Below are positions 20,035-33,210 of a DNA stretch of 64,000 nt, one piece after another; within the stretch, counting starts at the first letter, position 1, and every line of letters starts with the position of its first letter. The notes beneath the pieces are model-generated. The model made no database searches and was not told where the DNA came from. It saw only the letters and a list, made by a program, of their open reading frames with translations. Source of the DNA: Erodium maritimum (lineage: Eukaryota; Streptophyta; Magnoliopsida; Geraniales; Geraniaceae); the NCBI GenBank assembly GCA_963921825.1, contig OY997589.1, positions 47,812,638 through 47,876,637 of the forward strand, written 5' to 3'. Position numbers and translations under genes: made by a program.

Positions 20035-21715
20035 TGTTGGGTCTCGAGGTAGGGTTTGAGATGAACCAACTCGCAACGGAAAATCAATGAAAATCAAGAG
20101 ACGATTAAAACCATGAAACAACTAACAAAGAATGAATTCACAAGAGAAAAATCCAGCACTATTTCTTACAAAACAAGAACACCGGATAACGAATGACTGG
20201 CTTGAGTCTCCAAGACGCCTACGTATCCACATGGGAATCAAAGCCATGTAGTTCATCTCTTTGAGGACTCAAGAGCACAAAGATGGAGGTGTGAGCTTGC
20301 CTTTGCCGAAATTGCAAGGGAGATGAGGAAGAAGTTGTGTTTCCTATTCTTGTCTTGTGTTTGTTATGTTGAAAAAAGATGACTTAAACATAACAAACTT
20401 CATCAACTTGTCAAACTAAAAGCATGGGACAAGTATGGTGACAAGTAAGGTATAAATAGGACAAAGTATAGCTAGACAAGATGGAGTTCGGTGCTGAATC
20501 ACCAACACCTTAATCCTTGTCTTTCTTACTTAGTACTAATTAATCAAGACTTGATTAATTAGTTTCATAGGCCATGGTTGCATGGGCCTCTTTGAACATG
20601 GCTCGTGGCCATTCCCAACGAGGTCCCGTGATGTGCTCATCGCTTCCAAGTCTTTCATACCGGAAATGTCCAACATTATCCGATGTGATCAATCCCAAGA
20701 CTCCAAGCCTTGTCTCGATCCGTAAAGTCCTATTCACTTACGGGCACATGACCCAAAACCAGTTTTGGTCATGTCCCGAAACAACTCCCTTTTGACCATT
20801 CTCCATAAATGTGTCAATGAGTTTCACGTGTCAATGAGTGGTACCCTTAGGTTTATGCATGTCAATAGATCAACGTAAAATCCCATTTTACTTGATCCTA
20901 TTTAAGTGAAAACTAATGAGACTTTAGTATTTCTTGGCACCGCATAACGAATCGACTATGTCGATTCCAACCTTTCTGTCGTCCCTGTCATTATCCTTTT
21001 ATCTCTGATATCCTGATTGAGATAAGGCATAGAGCCGTCATCCTTATTATTCTCAATCACTGTTCCTTGATATGTGAGATGACTGAATATATGATACCCA
21101 GTATCATGTGCATGGCCATGCTATTCTTTCAGTCACTCTCGATCAAGCGGCCGAGAACCGATATCTTTCTCATACCTCAGTATGAGGGATAAATCCCTTA
21201 GCCGTCTTTCATGTCACTCATGTAGCCCGTCCCCAAGCCAATCCTGGCCGTTATGGAAGCCCTGTTACGGACAACGTTAGGCTCAGGTCAAACTCAGTTG
21301 TTGACTACATAGCGATCACAAAGACTCATTGGTCTAAGGATACATGACAAGCTACGACACTGAATATGTTCATGATTAATTTATGGCACATATTCAGGGC
21401 AGGTCGTCCAATATCAAGTCCCACATGATATCTATGATCAGACTCCGGAATCCCATTCCAATGACTAATAGAACGTAAGCCATAAAGAGCCATCTTTCAT
21501 CCTAGTCGCTTCTAGTGAAGCTTTTTTGACTAGGGACCCTATCGAGTGTGATCTATCTCGATCTATGGTTCTATTCGCATTGTGGGCATAAATCAGAGCA
21601 CACATCGATATACTACTCTAACACATAAGTAGTATAAATCCGCTTTAATTTTATTGCTAATGATGACATATACATTTGGACATTTAGGATTGAACTATGG
21701 GCACTAAGAATAATA
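20035..21715 (-). repeat. Copia element, left LTR
   Basis: Starts TGTTGGGTCTCGAGG. Most of it parallels the right LTR closely (for example TCCAAGACGCCTAC and the ACGAGGTCCC region), but the first 150 bp or so match poorly. Confidence 0.85.
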
Positions 21716-24700
21716 ATCTCCCACTTTCCCTAGTTCCAATATAAACTCCAATATGTCCCCATCGACTTTACATGTCTAACATGTTTAGGCAGCGACAGTG
21801 CCTTAGTCAAAGGGTTGGCTATGTTATCATCTATTGCAATATATGTTATCTTCACTTCACCTCGGTTCAGTATTTCTTTGATGATGTGGACACGCCGCGG
21901 TACATGTTTTGATTTGTTATGCGATCTGGGCTTTTAGTTTGTGCAATGACCCTTGTGTTGTCGCAAAATGGATTCACCGGGCTGGATGGGTTTTTAATTA
22001 CACCCAACTCTGCCATGAATTTTCAAATCCACATAGCCTCCTTAGCTGCCTCTGCAACATCCATGTACTTGGCCTCTATTGTAGATTCGGCGACAGTATC
22101 TTGCTTTACGTTCTCTTAGCTAAAGCTCCGCCATTCAGCGTAAACACATATCATGACTGACTTCTAAAGTCATTTGGATTTGTCTTAGAAAACTAGCGTC
22201 TACTCATCCTTCGACGACTAGTTCAACATCATATTTCCCCTATGTTAGACTGATGTCTACTAGTACAACATAAGGCTTACGAGACGTCCGGTCTCGTACA
22301 TGTCATGGCATATATGATTGATCCTGCCCCTAGGCGCATGGGATTCGCATCATCCTTTTCATCTCATCAGGTGTCTTAGGACACTGAGTCTTGCTGAGAT
22401 GAATGCCATGAGTAGTGGGTAAGAGTCATTTCTTTGAATCGAGCATTGAGAACCTACTCAGTGCCTTGTTCACATAGGTTTCCTGACTTAAATCCAAGAC
22501 ACTCTTGGTGCGATCTCTACATATCTTAATCCATAAGATATAAGCAGCATCTCCTAAATACTTTATTGAAAAACACTTCCTCAACCAAGCTTTAGTCTCT
22601 TGCAAGGTTGGGATGTCGTTTTCAATGAGCACCAGGAAGGTAATATTGCTCCCACTAGCCTTCTTATAAACGCAAGATTCATCCTCGTTCTTGATTAAGC
22701 TAAATCCAATTACAACTTCATCCAAACAAAGGATCCAAATCCGAGAAGTTCGTTTCAATCCACAAATGGATTTCAACAACTTACATATCTTTCTTTATTC
22801 TTCGGATCGTCAAAACCTTTGGGCCGAGACATGAAAACGTACTCAGTCAAATTTCCTTATAGTCAATCCACTTGCTATATCTCGTAATCAAGACACGAGA
22901 CTATGTCAAGAAGAATATGGATAGATTTGACCATAGCCAGTAGGGAGAAGGTTTCCTTATAGTCAATCCCTTGGATATGTCTATAACCTTTCACCACCAG
23001 TCGGACTTTATAGGTCAGAGGATTTCCATCCATGTCCATCTTCACCTTGAAGATCCTTTTTCATCCGGTGGTACCCACACCACCAATGGGATCAATCAGT
23101 TCCCAGACTTGGTTGTCCGACATGGCCTGCATTTCCTTCCTCATGGCTCCCAGCTATAACTCGGAGTCCGGTCCATCCACGGCTTCTAGAAAGGTGGTTG
23201 GATCCTCGTGATCCACCATAAGCTCATCTTCACCACCAAACTCAAAATAATCATATCTCGGAGGTGGACGAATAATCCTTCCAGATCGCCTTAGATCTTC
23301 ATGAATTGTTACTGGAATTGGTTCTTGCTCTACGACCATCTCTGGATGCAGCCGTTTCTGGAGCATAACCCCAGAAAGAGATCAGGAGATCAGTCCAACT
23401 GATCATGGAATTGACCATTGTCTAACCCGTTCGTCTACACCTTTCAACTACAGTATCCTAGGAGGATTCCATTCCAAAAGGATCTCATTCTCTTTAGATG
23501 ATATTAAAACTCTATGGTTAAGTATTTTCCGCCTCGATCCAACCAAAGTGCCTTAATACCTTTTCCGAGCTGGTTTTCTACTTCAGTTTTTAAGTCTTTG
23601 AATTTATCAAAAGCTTCATACTTATGTCTCACCGAATAGACATAATCATATTTACTGTAATCACTAGTAAATGCGAAAAAGTAGCTAAAACCCCTCCTGG
23701 CAAGCGAACTTATTGGTCTACACACATCTGAGTGTATCAACCCCTATAATTCACCCGCCCTTTCACCGCGACCGATGAAGGGAACTTTAGTTATTTTTCC
23801 CATCAAACAAGCCTCGCACATATCATTTTAATGGACCTAGAATTCCGCACTTGTGAAGTGTTGATATGTGTTTCTCGTTTATGTGGCATAAACGACAGTG
23901 CCGTAACAGAGTCTGGTCTAAATTATCGGATTTAAACCTTTTGGTATTAATGTTATAAATAGAGCTTGAGGCATTGTTACCCATATCTAATATGTACAAT
24001 CCTCCGACTATGTTTGCACAAACATAAAATATATCATTGCATAGAATATTGAAAATCCAATTTCCAACATCAATTTTATATCCTTCGGTGTCTAACACGG
24101 ATACATATATAATGTTCCTATTAAAATTAGGTATGCAATATACATTGTTTAATACAAAACAAGGTAACTTGGAAAACAAAGACTCATGGATCCTACAATA
24201 GTCGCCACAACCCTTATATTGTTGTCTACTCTGAGGTCCATTTTGTTCTTCTCCAAGCTTCTCCTACCTTCCATCCACTACACGTCAGTGCATGTGTGAG
24301 ATTCAGCTCTGGTATCCAATACCCATGAATCTTTGGAAGTAGAGAGAGGTAGCTCTATAAAGTTAATACCTGATGAAGGCGCAGTCCCACTGCCCTTCTT
24401 CAGATCATCCTGGTTTTTCCCGCAATCCATTTTCGTTGACCAGGCTTTTGGAAATAGAAGCAGACATTCTCATCCTCCGTAGCCTTCCTTGAGGACCCCT
24501 CGGTCATTGGATGGATATGAGCGATCAAGTGTCTCATCTTTCTTGCCAAGTGCGTAGGGGCCTTGCCCTTGCCACTACTAGTTTCTTTCTTGAAACTGGA
24601 TCCCTTTATGACCATCAGATTATCCTTGGATTCCAAATCCCTGATATTCTTCTCAGCAATTACAAACGTGTCATGTAACTCTGATATGGTCGTGTCCATA

Positions 24701-26528
24701 TCGCGCATGTGATAGTTTATGATGAACTCAGAATACGCACGAGGAAGGGAGCGCAAAAACCTATCTACCGTCATCTCTAATTCTATCTTAAGACACAGTA
24801 CATTAAGACGTTCGAGGTGCCCCTTCATTTTCTAGACATGAGGGATAACCTTGTCAAGGACATATTCTTTGCGTTCAGACTTGAGGACTATCCTCAAAAT
24901 TCTGTACCAGTCCAAATAGTTTGTCCCATTTAGCTTGACCCTGTCAAGAATGGTTTTTAATGACAAACTATTAATGTTCGCTGAATTTTCCATTTTATCT
25001 ACAACAGATAAAATTCAATCAATAAACTGAATAAATTTTATGAAGATCAAGCTTAAACACCAACAATCGATTCTATACCTTTAGAATCTAAAACCAAGAT
25101 CCTTGATTCACTCGACCAAGCTGAACGAAGGCTCGCCACTCAGTCGAGCTATGTATGTAGGACCTTGTCCAATCACATCCAGTATGACTCTTGGCTAGGG
25201 TATGTACTTAAGTACACAACTTACCCTATCTGATACCCTAGCTCAGCCCTGGCTGAGAATCGAAGTCAGGTCCACCAATTTTCAACTATGGCCCGCCACT
25301 ATGTAGGTGTTCCGCTAAGGCGCATACACCCACATATGTCGTCCAAACCTACTACCCCGCTTTCCCATGGATGCTCCGCTAAGGCGCACGACACCTATAG
25401 AACGGGGAGGTAATAAGGTGTTGATAATTGGGAGGTATCGAACATGACACGTTTTTACTTGTCCAGTTGTGTTCAAAACTTTTGGCACATCCTAGATGCG
25501 ATGAGCACATCAACTTCATTCCAAATATAATGATGCCTCAAATTACATCCAATGTAATTCTTCCTTCGAAGCCGTCAACTACATCCAATGTAATGACGGT
25601 TCTAAGGTCTCACAAACAAGGATTAAAAATCCATTTTTATCTTTGCATGTGAGACGATATGCTCGGTAAATAAAGTTAAAGCATGCAATTCTAAAACACA
25701 TGGAATTAATCATGCATAAACTAAACCAAGCATAAAGCGATAAATGTGCACATAATAGCCCCTAAACTAACTCCCACTAGCTTCTTGAGCTCCATCGACT
25801 CCAAGTCGATGCCAACACCCGAAAAGCCACCAAATGACCTTTTCGCCCTTTCTTCGTCTTGAGCAAAATATTACAATTTAATACAAGACTTGCAGGTCGA
25901 GAATAAATAAATATTACAAATAAGTGGTTCGACGACCACACCTTGAAAGAATAATTACACGCTAACTCTAACGACTTAAAGCCCATGAAAAGCGATAAAT
26001 AATTAAAACGAGCTAGGGGCTATTATGTACACCATGACAACATCACATCACACATCGTGTTATCAAACAAGCACGTTATCAAACATCATGTGATTTTCCG
26101 GTTTTAATTAATAGCCAAGTTTCGAAATTTTTTGATGCTCGGTTTATCGAAACCGTTCAAAAATGAAACTTTTGAATATTTGATTTTTGAGTTCGTCATG
26201 ACGGTTCCAAACTCGTCATGACTAACAAAATGGTTTGGCCCCGACATATCAACCATCCAATGGTCATGCTCAGCCTAGCTCCGTCCAACAGAGCCTCGTT
26301 CGGTCCTGATTTCGGCTCCCCGAGAGTCCTGCTCCCGAGACCCGAAAAATCAAACTTTTTCAAAACTTCTAGATTTGAAATAATTTTCAAAAATTCATTT
26401 TACATGCATTAAATCCATAAACAAGAATTTAAAACATGTTATCAAACAATTTGGCAAATTAACACGTCAAAACCAAAACTTTTAACACCGTCTTGTGAAT
26501 CCCGAAGGTAACCAAGCTCTGATACCAT

Positions 26529-28213
26529 TGTTGGGTCTCGGTGGAGGGTATGAACGCATACTCTCAGCGGAAGTAAATAAACCCCGGGACCATGCAAGGA
26601 AACACTACCACGATTAGATTCACAAAACAAAATGAAATTATCATTTCTAACAATTGTTCAAGAACACAATAAGAGAAGAGAACACCAAGGAAAGGATGAT
26701 CAACTTGAGTCTCCAAGACGCCTACATATTTACTTGAGAATCAAAGCCACGTAGTTCTTCATATGAGGACTCAAGAACACCAAAAATGAAGAGAAACCAA
26801 GCCAAACCCGAAATTGTAGGAGAAGGGAGAGAAAAAAAATTGCTTCCCATTTGTGTCTTGTGTTTGTTATGTTGAAAAATGATGACTTAAACCAATTAAA
26901 TTCCATCAACATAATAAAGAATATTATAGTGTGAAGCATGGTGTAAATAAGACAAGTATGGTGTTAAGTATGGCTAGACAAGATGTGGTTAGGTGGTGAA
27001 TCACCAACACCTTAATCTTTATCTTACTTACTTAATACTAATTAATCAAGACTTGATTAATTAGTTGCATGGGCCTTGGTTGCATGGGCCTCTTGGAACA
27101 TGTCCTGTGGCCATTCCCAACGAGGTCCCCTTACGTGCTCATCGCCTCCAAGCCTTTCATACCGGAAATGTCCAACATTATCCGACGTGATCAATCCTAA
27201 GACTCCAAGCCTTGTCTCAATCCGTAAAGTCCTATTCACTTACGGGCACATGACCCAAAACCCAATTTTGGTCATGTCACAAGACAACTCCCTTTTAGCC
27301 ATTCTCCATAAAAGTATTAATGAGTTTTATCCTCCAGTGTGACCCTTAGATTTATGCATGTCAATATATCAACGTAAAATCCCATTTTACTTGATCTTAT
27401 ATAAGGGGTAACTAACGAGACTTTAGTATTGCCTGCCACTGCATAACGAATCGACCTTGTCGATTCTAACCTTTCTGTCATCCCTATCATTATCCTTTTA
27501 TCTCCGATATCCTGATTGAGATAAGGCATAGAGTCGTCATCCTTATTATTCTCAATCATTGTTCCTTGATATGTGAGATGTTTGAATATATGATACCCAG
27601 TATCATGTGCATGGTCATGCTATTCTTTCAGTCACTCTCGATCAAGCGGCCGAGAACCAATATATTTCCCATACCGCAGTATGTGGGATAAATCCCTTAG
27701 CCTTCTTTCGTGTCAGTCATGCAGTCCGTCCCTAAGCCAATCCTGGCTGTTATGGAAGCCCTGTTACAGACAATGTTAGGCTCAGGTCAAACTTAGTTGT
27801 TTACTGCATAGCGATCACAAAGACTCATTGGTCTGAGGATACATGACTAGCTACGATAATGAATATGTTCATGACTTGATTTATGGCACATATTCATGTC
27901 GGGTCGTCCAATATCATGTCCCACATGATATCTATGATCAGACTCCGGAATCCCATTCTAATGCCTAACAGAACGTAAGCCATAAAGAGTCATCTTTCAT
28001 ACTAGTATCTTTTAGTGAAGCTTTGTTGACTAGGGACCCATCGAGTGTGATCTATCTCGATCTATGGTTCGATTCGCATTGTGGGCATAGATCAGAGCAC
28101 ACATCGATATATTACTCTAACACATAAGTAACATAAAGCCGCTTTAATTTTATTGCTAATGATGATATATACATTTGGACATTTGGATTGAACTACGAGC
28201 ACTAAGACTAACA
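26529..28213 (-). repeat. Copia element, right LTR
   Basis: Starts TGTTGGGTCTCGGTGG and ends CACTAAGACTAACA. It is immediately followed, after a few bases, by a third partial LTR. Confidence 0.85.
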
Positions 28214-28218
28214 ATCTC

Positions 28219-29322
28219 AAACGAGGTCCTTAGACGCGCTCATCGACTCCAAAGCATTCCATCTCGGATATGTCCAACATTATTCGACGAGATCGTTCCC
28301 AAGACTTTTAGTCTTGTCTCGATTCGTAACATCCTAATTACTCACAGACACATGACCCAAAACCCCATTTTGGTCATGTTTCGTGTCAACGTTCTTGCTT
28401 GGCTATCCTCCAGTAGCGTGTTATTAAGTTACACCCTCCGGTGTGACCCTCTCAGGCTTATGCACGTCCGAGATCAACGTAAAATCCCATTTTACTTGAT
28501 TTTACATAAGTGGCATCCATGAGACATTAGGTTTCCTGACGCTGCATAATAAATTGACTCTTGTCGATTTTAACCTTTATGTTGCCTATGTCATTATCCT
28601 TTTTTATCTCTAGATTACCTAATTGAGATAAGGCATATAACCGTCATCCTTATTGTTCTCAATCACTGTTCTTCGATATGTGAGATGACTGAATATACGA
28701 TACCTAGTATCATGTGCATGGCCATGCTATTCTTTCAGTCACGCTCGATCGAGCGGTCATAACGGATATCATTCTCATATCATAGTATGAGGGATAAATC
28801 CCTTAGCCGTCTTTCGTGTCACTCATGTAGTCTGTCCCTAAGCCAGTTATTGAAGCCCTGTCATGGGAAATATTAGGTTAATGCCAAATTCAGTTGTTTA
28901 CCACATAATAGTCACAAGGATTCTTTGGTATAAAGATACTTGACAAGCCACGACATTGAATATGCTCATGACTTCATATATGGAACATATCCAGGTCGGG
29001 TCGTCCAATATCATGTCCTACATGATATCTATGATCAGACTCCGTAATCTCATTCAAATGACTAACAGAACATAAGCAATTAAGAGTCATCTTTCATACT
29101 GGTCGCTTCTTGTGAAGCCTTATTGACCAGGGACTTATAAAGTATGGTTCGTCTCGATCTATGGTTTTATTTTGCATGGTGGACATAGATCAGAACACAC
29201 TTTAATATATCACTTTAAAACATACGTGATATTAAGCCGCTTTACATTTATTGAAAATGATGATAAAATACAATCTAGACATTTGGCGACTTATGATTGA
29301 GCTATGGGCATCAAGACTAACA
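28219..29322 (-). repeat. Third, partial Copia LTR (older relative)
   Basis: Runs parallel to the last two thirds of the flanking LTRs, from ACGAGGTCCTT to ATCAAGACTAACA, but is visibly more diverged than they are from each other. It is either a remnant of an older tandem element or a separate solo LTR that the younger element landed beside. Confidence 0.75.
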
Positions 29323-29379
29323 CCATTAAGCAATAGACATTTCAGTAGATAATGTACTCACTAAGAACAGTTATTCTCA

Positions 29380-29870
29380 TTTTTTTTATCAGAGAGAAAG
29401 AAATGCATAAAATAAGGATGGTGTAGGTTCCAGGATCAAAACCATAAACCACCTAAACAAAATTCAACAGAGGTAGCCAAAAACCAAAAGAAATCAGAAA
29501 GAAAAGCAAAAGCCACGTCCACCCGACCCTCGAGACCGCCAAACAACCAAATAACAGTACAAGGTACCGCCCAAGGCTCCATCAGTCAGACAAGAGACCA
29601 ATACCTTAGGGGACCACACAGATGAATCCTCTAGCCTTAGAAAGGCTAAGCAATCCATGCCCCCCCACCCGATAAACAGGTGATTCAACCCCAAACCGCG
29701 ACCCCAAGTAGGTACGCCCCCAACCAAGCTAAAAGAACCCTGAGTCGATGCCTGCACAAGCACTGGAATGGGAAAGAGAAATTGTAGAAGACCGTGGGAC
29801 AAAAATCCAAAGAACCCCTACAAGTTAAAGAAGCCATCGGAGAGTCGAGCCTACCAGAATGGTTCGAGGA
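29380..29870 (-). mobile_element. LINE 3' end, reverse orientation
   Basis: T run at 29380-29387 followed by ATCAGAGAGAAAG, the inverse of a LINE tail. The next 450 bp on the minus strand are G/T-rich and resemble the other LINE 3' UTRs here. There is no conserved domain, and the right boundary against the next LINE is approximate. Confidence 0.45.
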
Positions 29871-32444
29871 CGAACGTTGACGCTACCTACGGAGGACACC
29901 ATAACGCCTAGGGCTACAGATCCACTGGTCCTAATGGCGTCTATGGAAAGTCTCCCAGACAACCTTTCTTATTGCTCTCTAAAGGAGGAAGAGTAGGTGG
30001 AGGTCTTGGTTCCATACTCCCCGGTCAACCCTATAGTGCTCGCGCGCCAGCAACTCGGTATGGTGGGCAAGCTCTAGACCCCGAGGCCTCCCCGAAAGGA
30101 AGTCCTTCTTCGGATCATCACCAATGCTTGAGGTCGATCCATTGATGGTCTGGTCATAAAGGATATTGGCCTGGGGGTCTTTGGATTCTGCTTTGAATCA
30201 ACGGAGGCTCGGTCTTGGGTCTGGGGGAACGAACCCTGGTGTTTCGGCGGGCGCCCTCTCTTGCTTGGCGATATTGACCCACAGGGACGAGCTTCCCGCC
30301 TTGGATCGTATGTAGCTATGGGTCCATGCCCATGTCCTTCCGCCATTGGTAAGGACATAAACGACGTGGGTATGGAACATGGATCATGTGTGGAGGTCCC
30401 TTGCGATAAGTGGGGGTTGTGCTAGGGAGGAGCGGTGAGGGCGCAATTATGGAACCTTGTGGAATGCCCTCTCCGCCGTCATCTACTGTTTCGATTCAAG
30501 GACTTCTTGGATCCCGTGAGGGTCGACCTCACGTACACGGAGCTCCTTACCTTTTTCTTTAACTATGGAAGGATCGACCATGGTATCTGGGAGTGCGAGC
30601 TTGAGCTGCGTGGTACCCTGCGGTTCGGCAATTCCATGCTAGAATTGTAGAAAGATCAACAGGTGGAGCGTTATGCTACTGACTGGGAAGAGATAGAGTC
30701 TGCGGCTATCCCACCGGGCTTTGGAACCTTACCCCTCAACAATATAACTGTAATAACCACTCCCGGTCACTCTCAGTCAAACCTGCGAAAAACAGGAAAA
30801 TTTAAATTTTTTAAGACAGACACTTAACTTAACTTAAATTGACCCCGAGGGTCATACCGGACTTAAGTTGACCCCGTTATCGACTAAAATGAGTTACGGG
30901 GGACTCAGGGCAACTTTCTGGTCAATTTGGGAAAGATTGATTTTTCGCTGGAAAAGTCACCCGAGCGACGTTTTGGTCCATTCGAGGACCGTTTTGGACC
31001 CGAAAAGCTTAGCCGTCGTCGTAGCGGTCTTAGTTGGGCCGTTTCCTTGAAGCCCGTCCAGTTTAAAATTTTCTTGGGAAAAGTGCCCGTTCGGGGCCCG
31101 AAACGTCCTTTTTCGCGAATCTGATTGGAAAATATCAACTAGATATTTTCCAAAAGGTGTGGGACCCACCTTGACACATGTCAACTACTTGGTGGAGTTA
31201 GTTTTGGGGGGAAAATGGATGGTTGTGGTGTGTTGGCCGAAACACATGGTTAAAGGGGGGAAAGTTGTGTTTTGTGTTAGTTATTTTAATTAGAAAAGAA
31301 GAAGAGAGAGTTTAGAGAGAGAAGGAGAAGAAGAAGAAGAAGGAAGAGAGGGAAGTTAGGGTTTGGAGGAAAATCAAACCTTTGGATCGTCTTGAAGCAA
31401 AAAGCAATCCCGTTCCCCTCGTTCTCCTCTACGGTAATACCCGAACCGTTTCTCGTTTCAATTATTTTCAAGAGCTAGGGTTTGGTTATAAAATTTGGTT
31501 TAAGGTTGTGTAGAGATTAGAGAGGTGTTGGAGACGTTTTAGAGGTGTTTGGGAGAGAAATTTCACGTTTTTCGGTGACCGGAGGCTCGGGAGGAGCTCC
31601 GGCCACCGTGGGTGGTGGCCGGCCGGCCATGTGGTGGCTGGCCGGAGGTGGCAGCAGCCACCACATGGTGGCCGAGCCCCTCCCTCAAACCCTAGGGCAC
31701 GGCCAAGCCCTTTGGGTGGGGCCCACGTGCTCGGTTGTTCGTGTTTTAATTACTCGGGTAGTTTAAAACGTTCCCCGGACCATTTATCCCAAACCGAATC
31801 GAATTTTGGAATTAAATCGGAGAAGTTGTAATTAACAGGTTTTGGGAAACTTTAAACGTTAATTAATTGATTTAGAAGTCGGAATTCGATTCCGTCAAGT
31901 GCGTTGAGTTCCTTGATTTATTCTAAGACCGTGGAAACGAAAACGGGGGCTTTTGGAGCCCCGGAAGGCAATTAACCAAAACCGGGCAGATTCGCCATGT
32001 CGGGCGAATCTGGCCCTTACGGGTCCTTTTTCGGCAATACCGAGTAATGGGGAAGTTTGGGAGTGATCGGCATTGTCGGGGTTACGCTTGGGCGTTAAGT
32101 GTTAATTTTCGGTTTATTCGTACTAGTTTAAAAGTACTTTGAATTTGTGTTCTGTTAGATCGTGCTACGGACCGAGGCAAAGGGAAGCTCGGCGAGTGAC
32201 TGGGTGTACCTCGGGTGTTGTTGGAGCGCTTTTGGGATTATATACGAGGTAGGGAAAAGTAGCCGGATCTCGGCCCTGATTAGGGAAAGTTAATAGTAGA
32301 ACTGCATGTGACACCGGGGTGTCGTGGGTTGAGTAGATTTATTTAATTATTAGAAAAGCATGATACGGGATTGTAGCGTTTAAGAGAAAAGCATGTGACA
32401 CTTAGTAGTGTCGTAGGAACAGAGAACTTAGCGATAATTGTTTT

Positions 32445-32580
32445 ACTGGAGGCATATGACCATGCCCGGAGGTTGATTGTGAACTATCGATGTTAGGAGT
32501 ACTGGAGGCATATGACCATGCCCGGAGGTTGATTGTGAAACTGGTGATTTTAGGACCGTTGGAGGCATCGAGTATGCCGG
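32445..32580 (+). repeat. Tandem array A in the solo LTR (about 57-bp period)
   Basis: Two full units and one partial unit built on GGAGGCATATGACCATGCCC followed by GGAGGTTGATTGTGAA, starting near 32445, 32502 and 32560. Confidence 0.8.
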
Positions 32581-32596
32581 AGGTTGTCGTGCGTTT

Positions 32597-32781
32597 TATT
32601 TAATTGTTGAGTTTGGGTGGCCTTGAGAGCCCGTATTTAATTGTTGAGTTTGGGTGGCCTTGAGAGCCCGTATTTAATTGTTGAGTTTGGGTGGCCTTGA
32701 GAGCCCGTATTTAATTGTTGAGTTTGGGTGGCCTTGAGAGCCCGTATTTAATTGTTGAGTCGGGGTGGCCATGAGAGCCGT
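32597..32781 (+). repeat. Tandem array B in the solo LTR (37-bp unit, 5 copies)
   Basis: Units starting at 32597, 32634, 32671, 32708 and 32745. The first four are identical (TATTTAATTGTTGAGTTTGG plus GTGGCCTTGAGAGCCCG) and the fifth differs slightly. Confidence 0.9.
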
Positions 32782-32922
32782 GTATTTAATTTGGTGTCTT
32801 GAGTGGCAGTAAGTGACGTGGGGTTGTTGAACCCGAGTCTTGACTGTTGAGGTGTCTTAAGTGGCCTTGAGTGCCTGTGTGATTGAACTTGCCTGTGATT
32901 GTGATTGTGGTTACCTGGGGTG

Positions 32923-33210
32923 GTGAGTTCTAAAGGTCGACAGCCTGATCCGACTTAGTGTCGATGAATTGCGAGTTCTAAAGGTCGACAGCCTGATCCG
33001 ACTTAGTGTCGATGAATTGCGAGTTCTAAAGGTCGACAGCCTGATCCGACTTAGTGTCGATGAATTGCGAGTTTTAAAGGTCGACAGCCTGATCCGACTT
33101 AGTGTCGAGGAATTGCGAGTTTGAAAGGTCGACAGCCTGATCCGACTTCGTGTCGAGGAATTGCGAGTTTGAAAGGTCGACAGCCTGATCCGACTTCGTG
33201 TCGAGGAATT
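32923..33210 (+). repeat. Tandem array C in the solo LTR (48-bp unit, 6 copies)
   Basis: Unit core AAGGTCGACAGCCTGATCCG followed by ACTTAGTGTCGATGAATT, starting at 32923 and repeating every 48 bp. Substitutions accumulate toward the right copies (TAGTGTCGATG becomes TCGTGTCGAGG). Confidence 0.9.

Larger units (their letters stand above)
20035..28213 (-). mobile_element. Copia LTR retrotransposon with 1.7-kb LTRs, broken
   Basis: Two direct repeats of about 1.68 kb (20035-21715 and 26529-28213) flank a 4.8-kb interior read on the minus strand. A Met-tRNA-type primer site (inverse of GGTATCAGAGC) abuts the right LTR, and a purine tract (inverse of ATCTCCCACTTTCCC) abuts the left one. In element order the interior holds gag (about 24.4-24.9 kb), integrase (23.5-24.2 kb) and RT/RNase H remains (21.9-23.4 kb). 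It is broken in many places. The flanks do not share a target duplication. Confidence 0.85.

Noticed and set aside
32923-33210. CRISPR-like array (48-bp periodic repeats)
   Set aside because: Units are contiguous with no unique spacers and lie inside a solo LTR of a plant genome.
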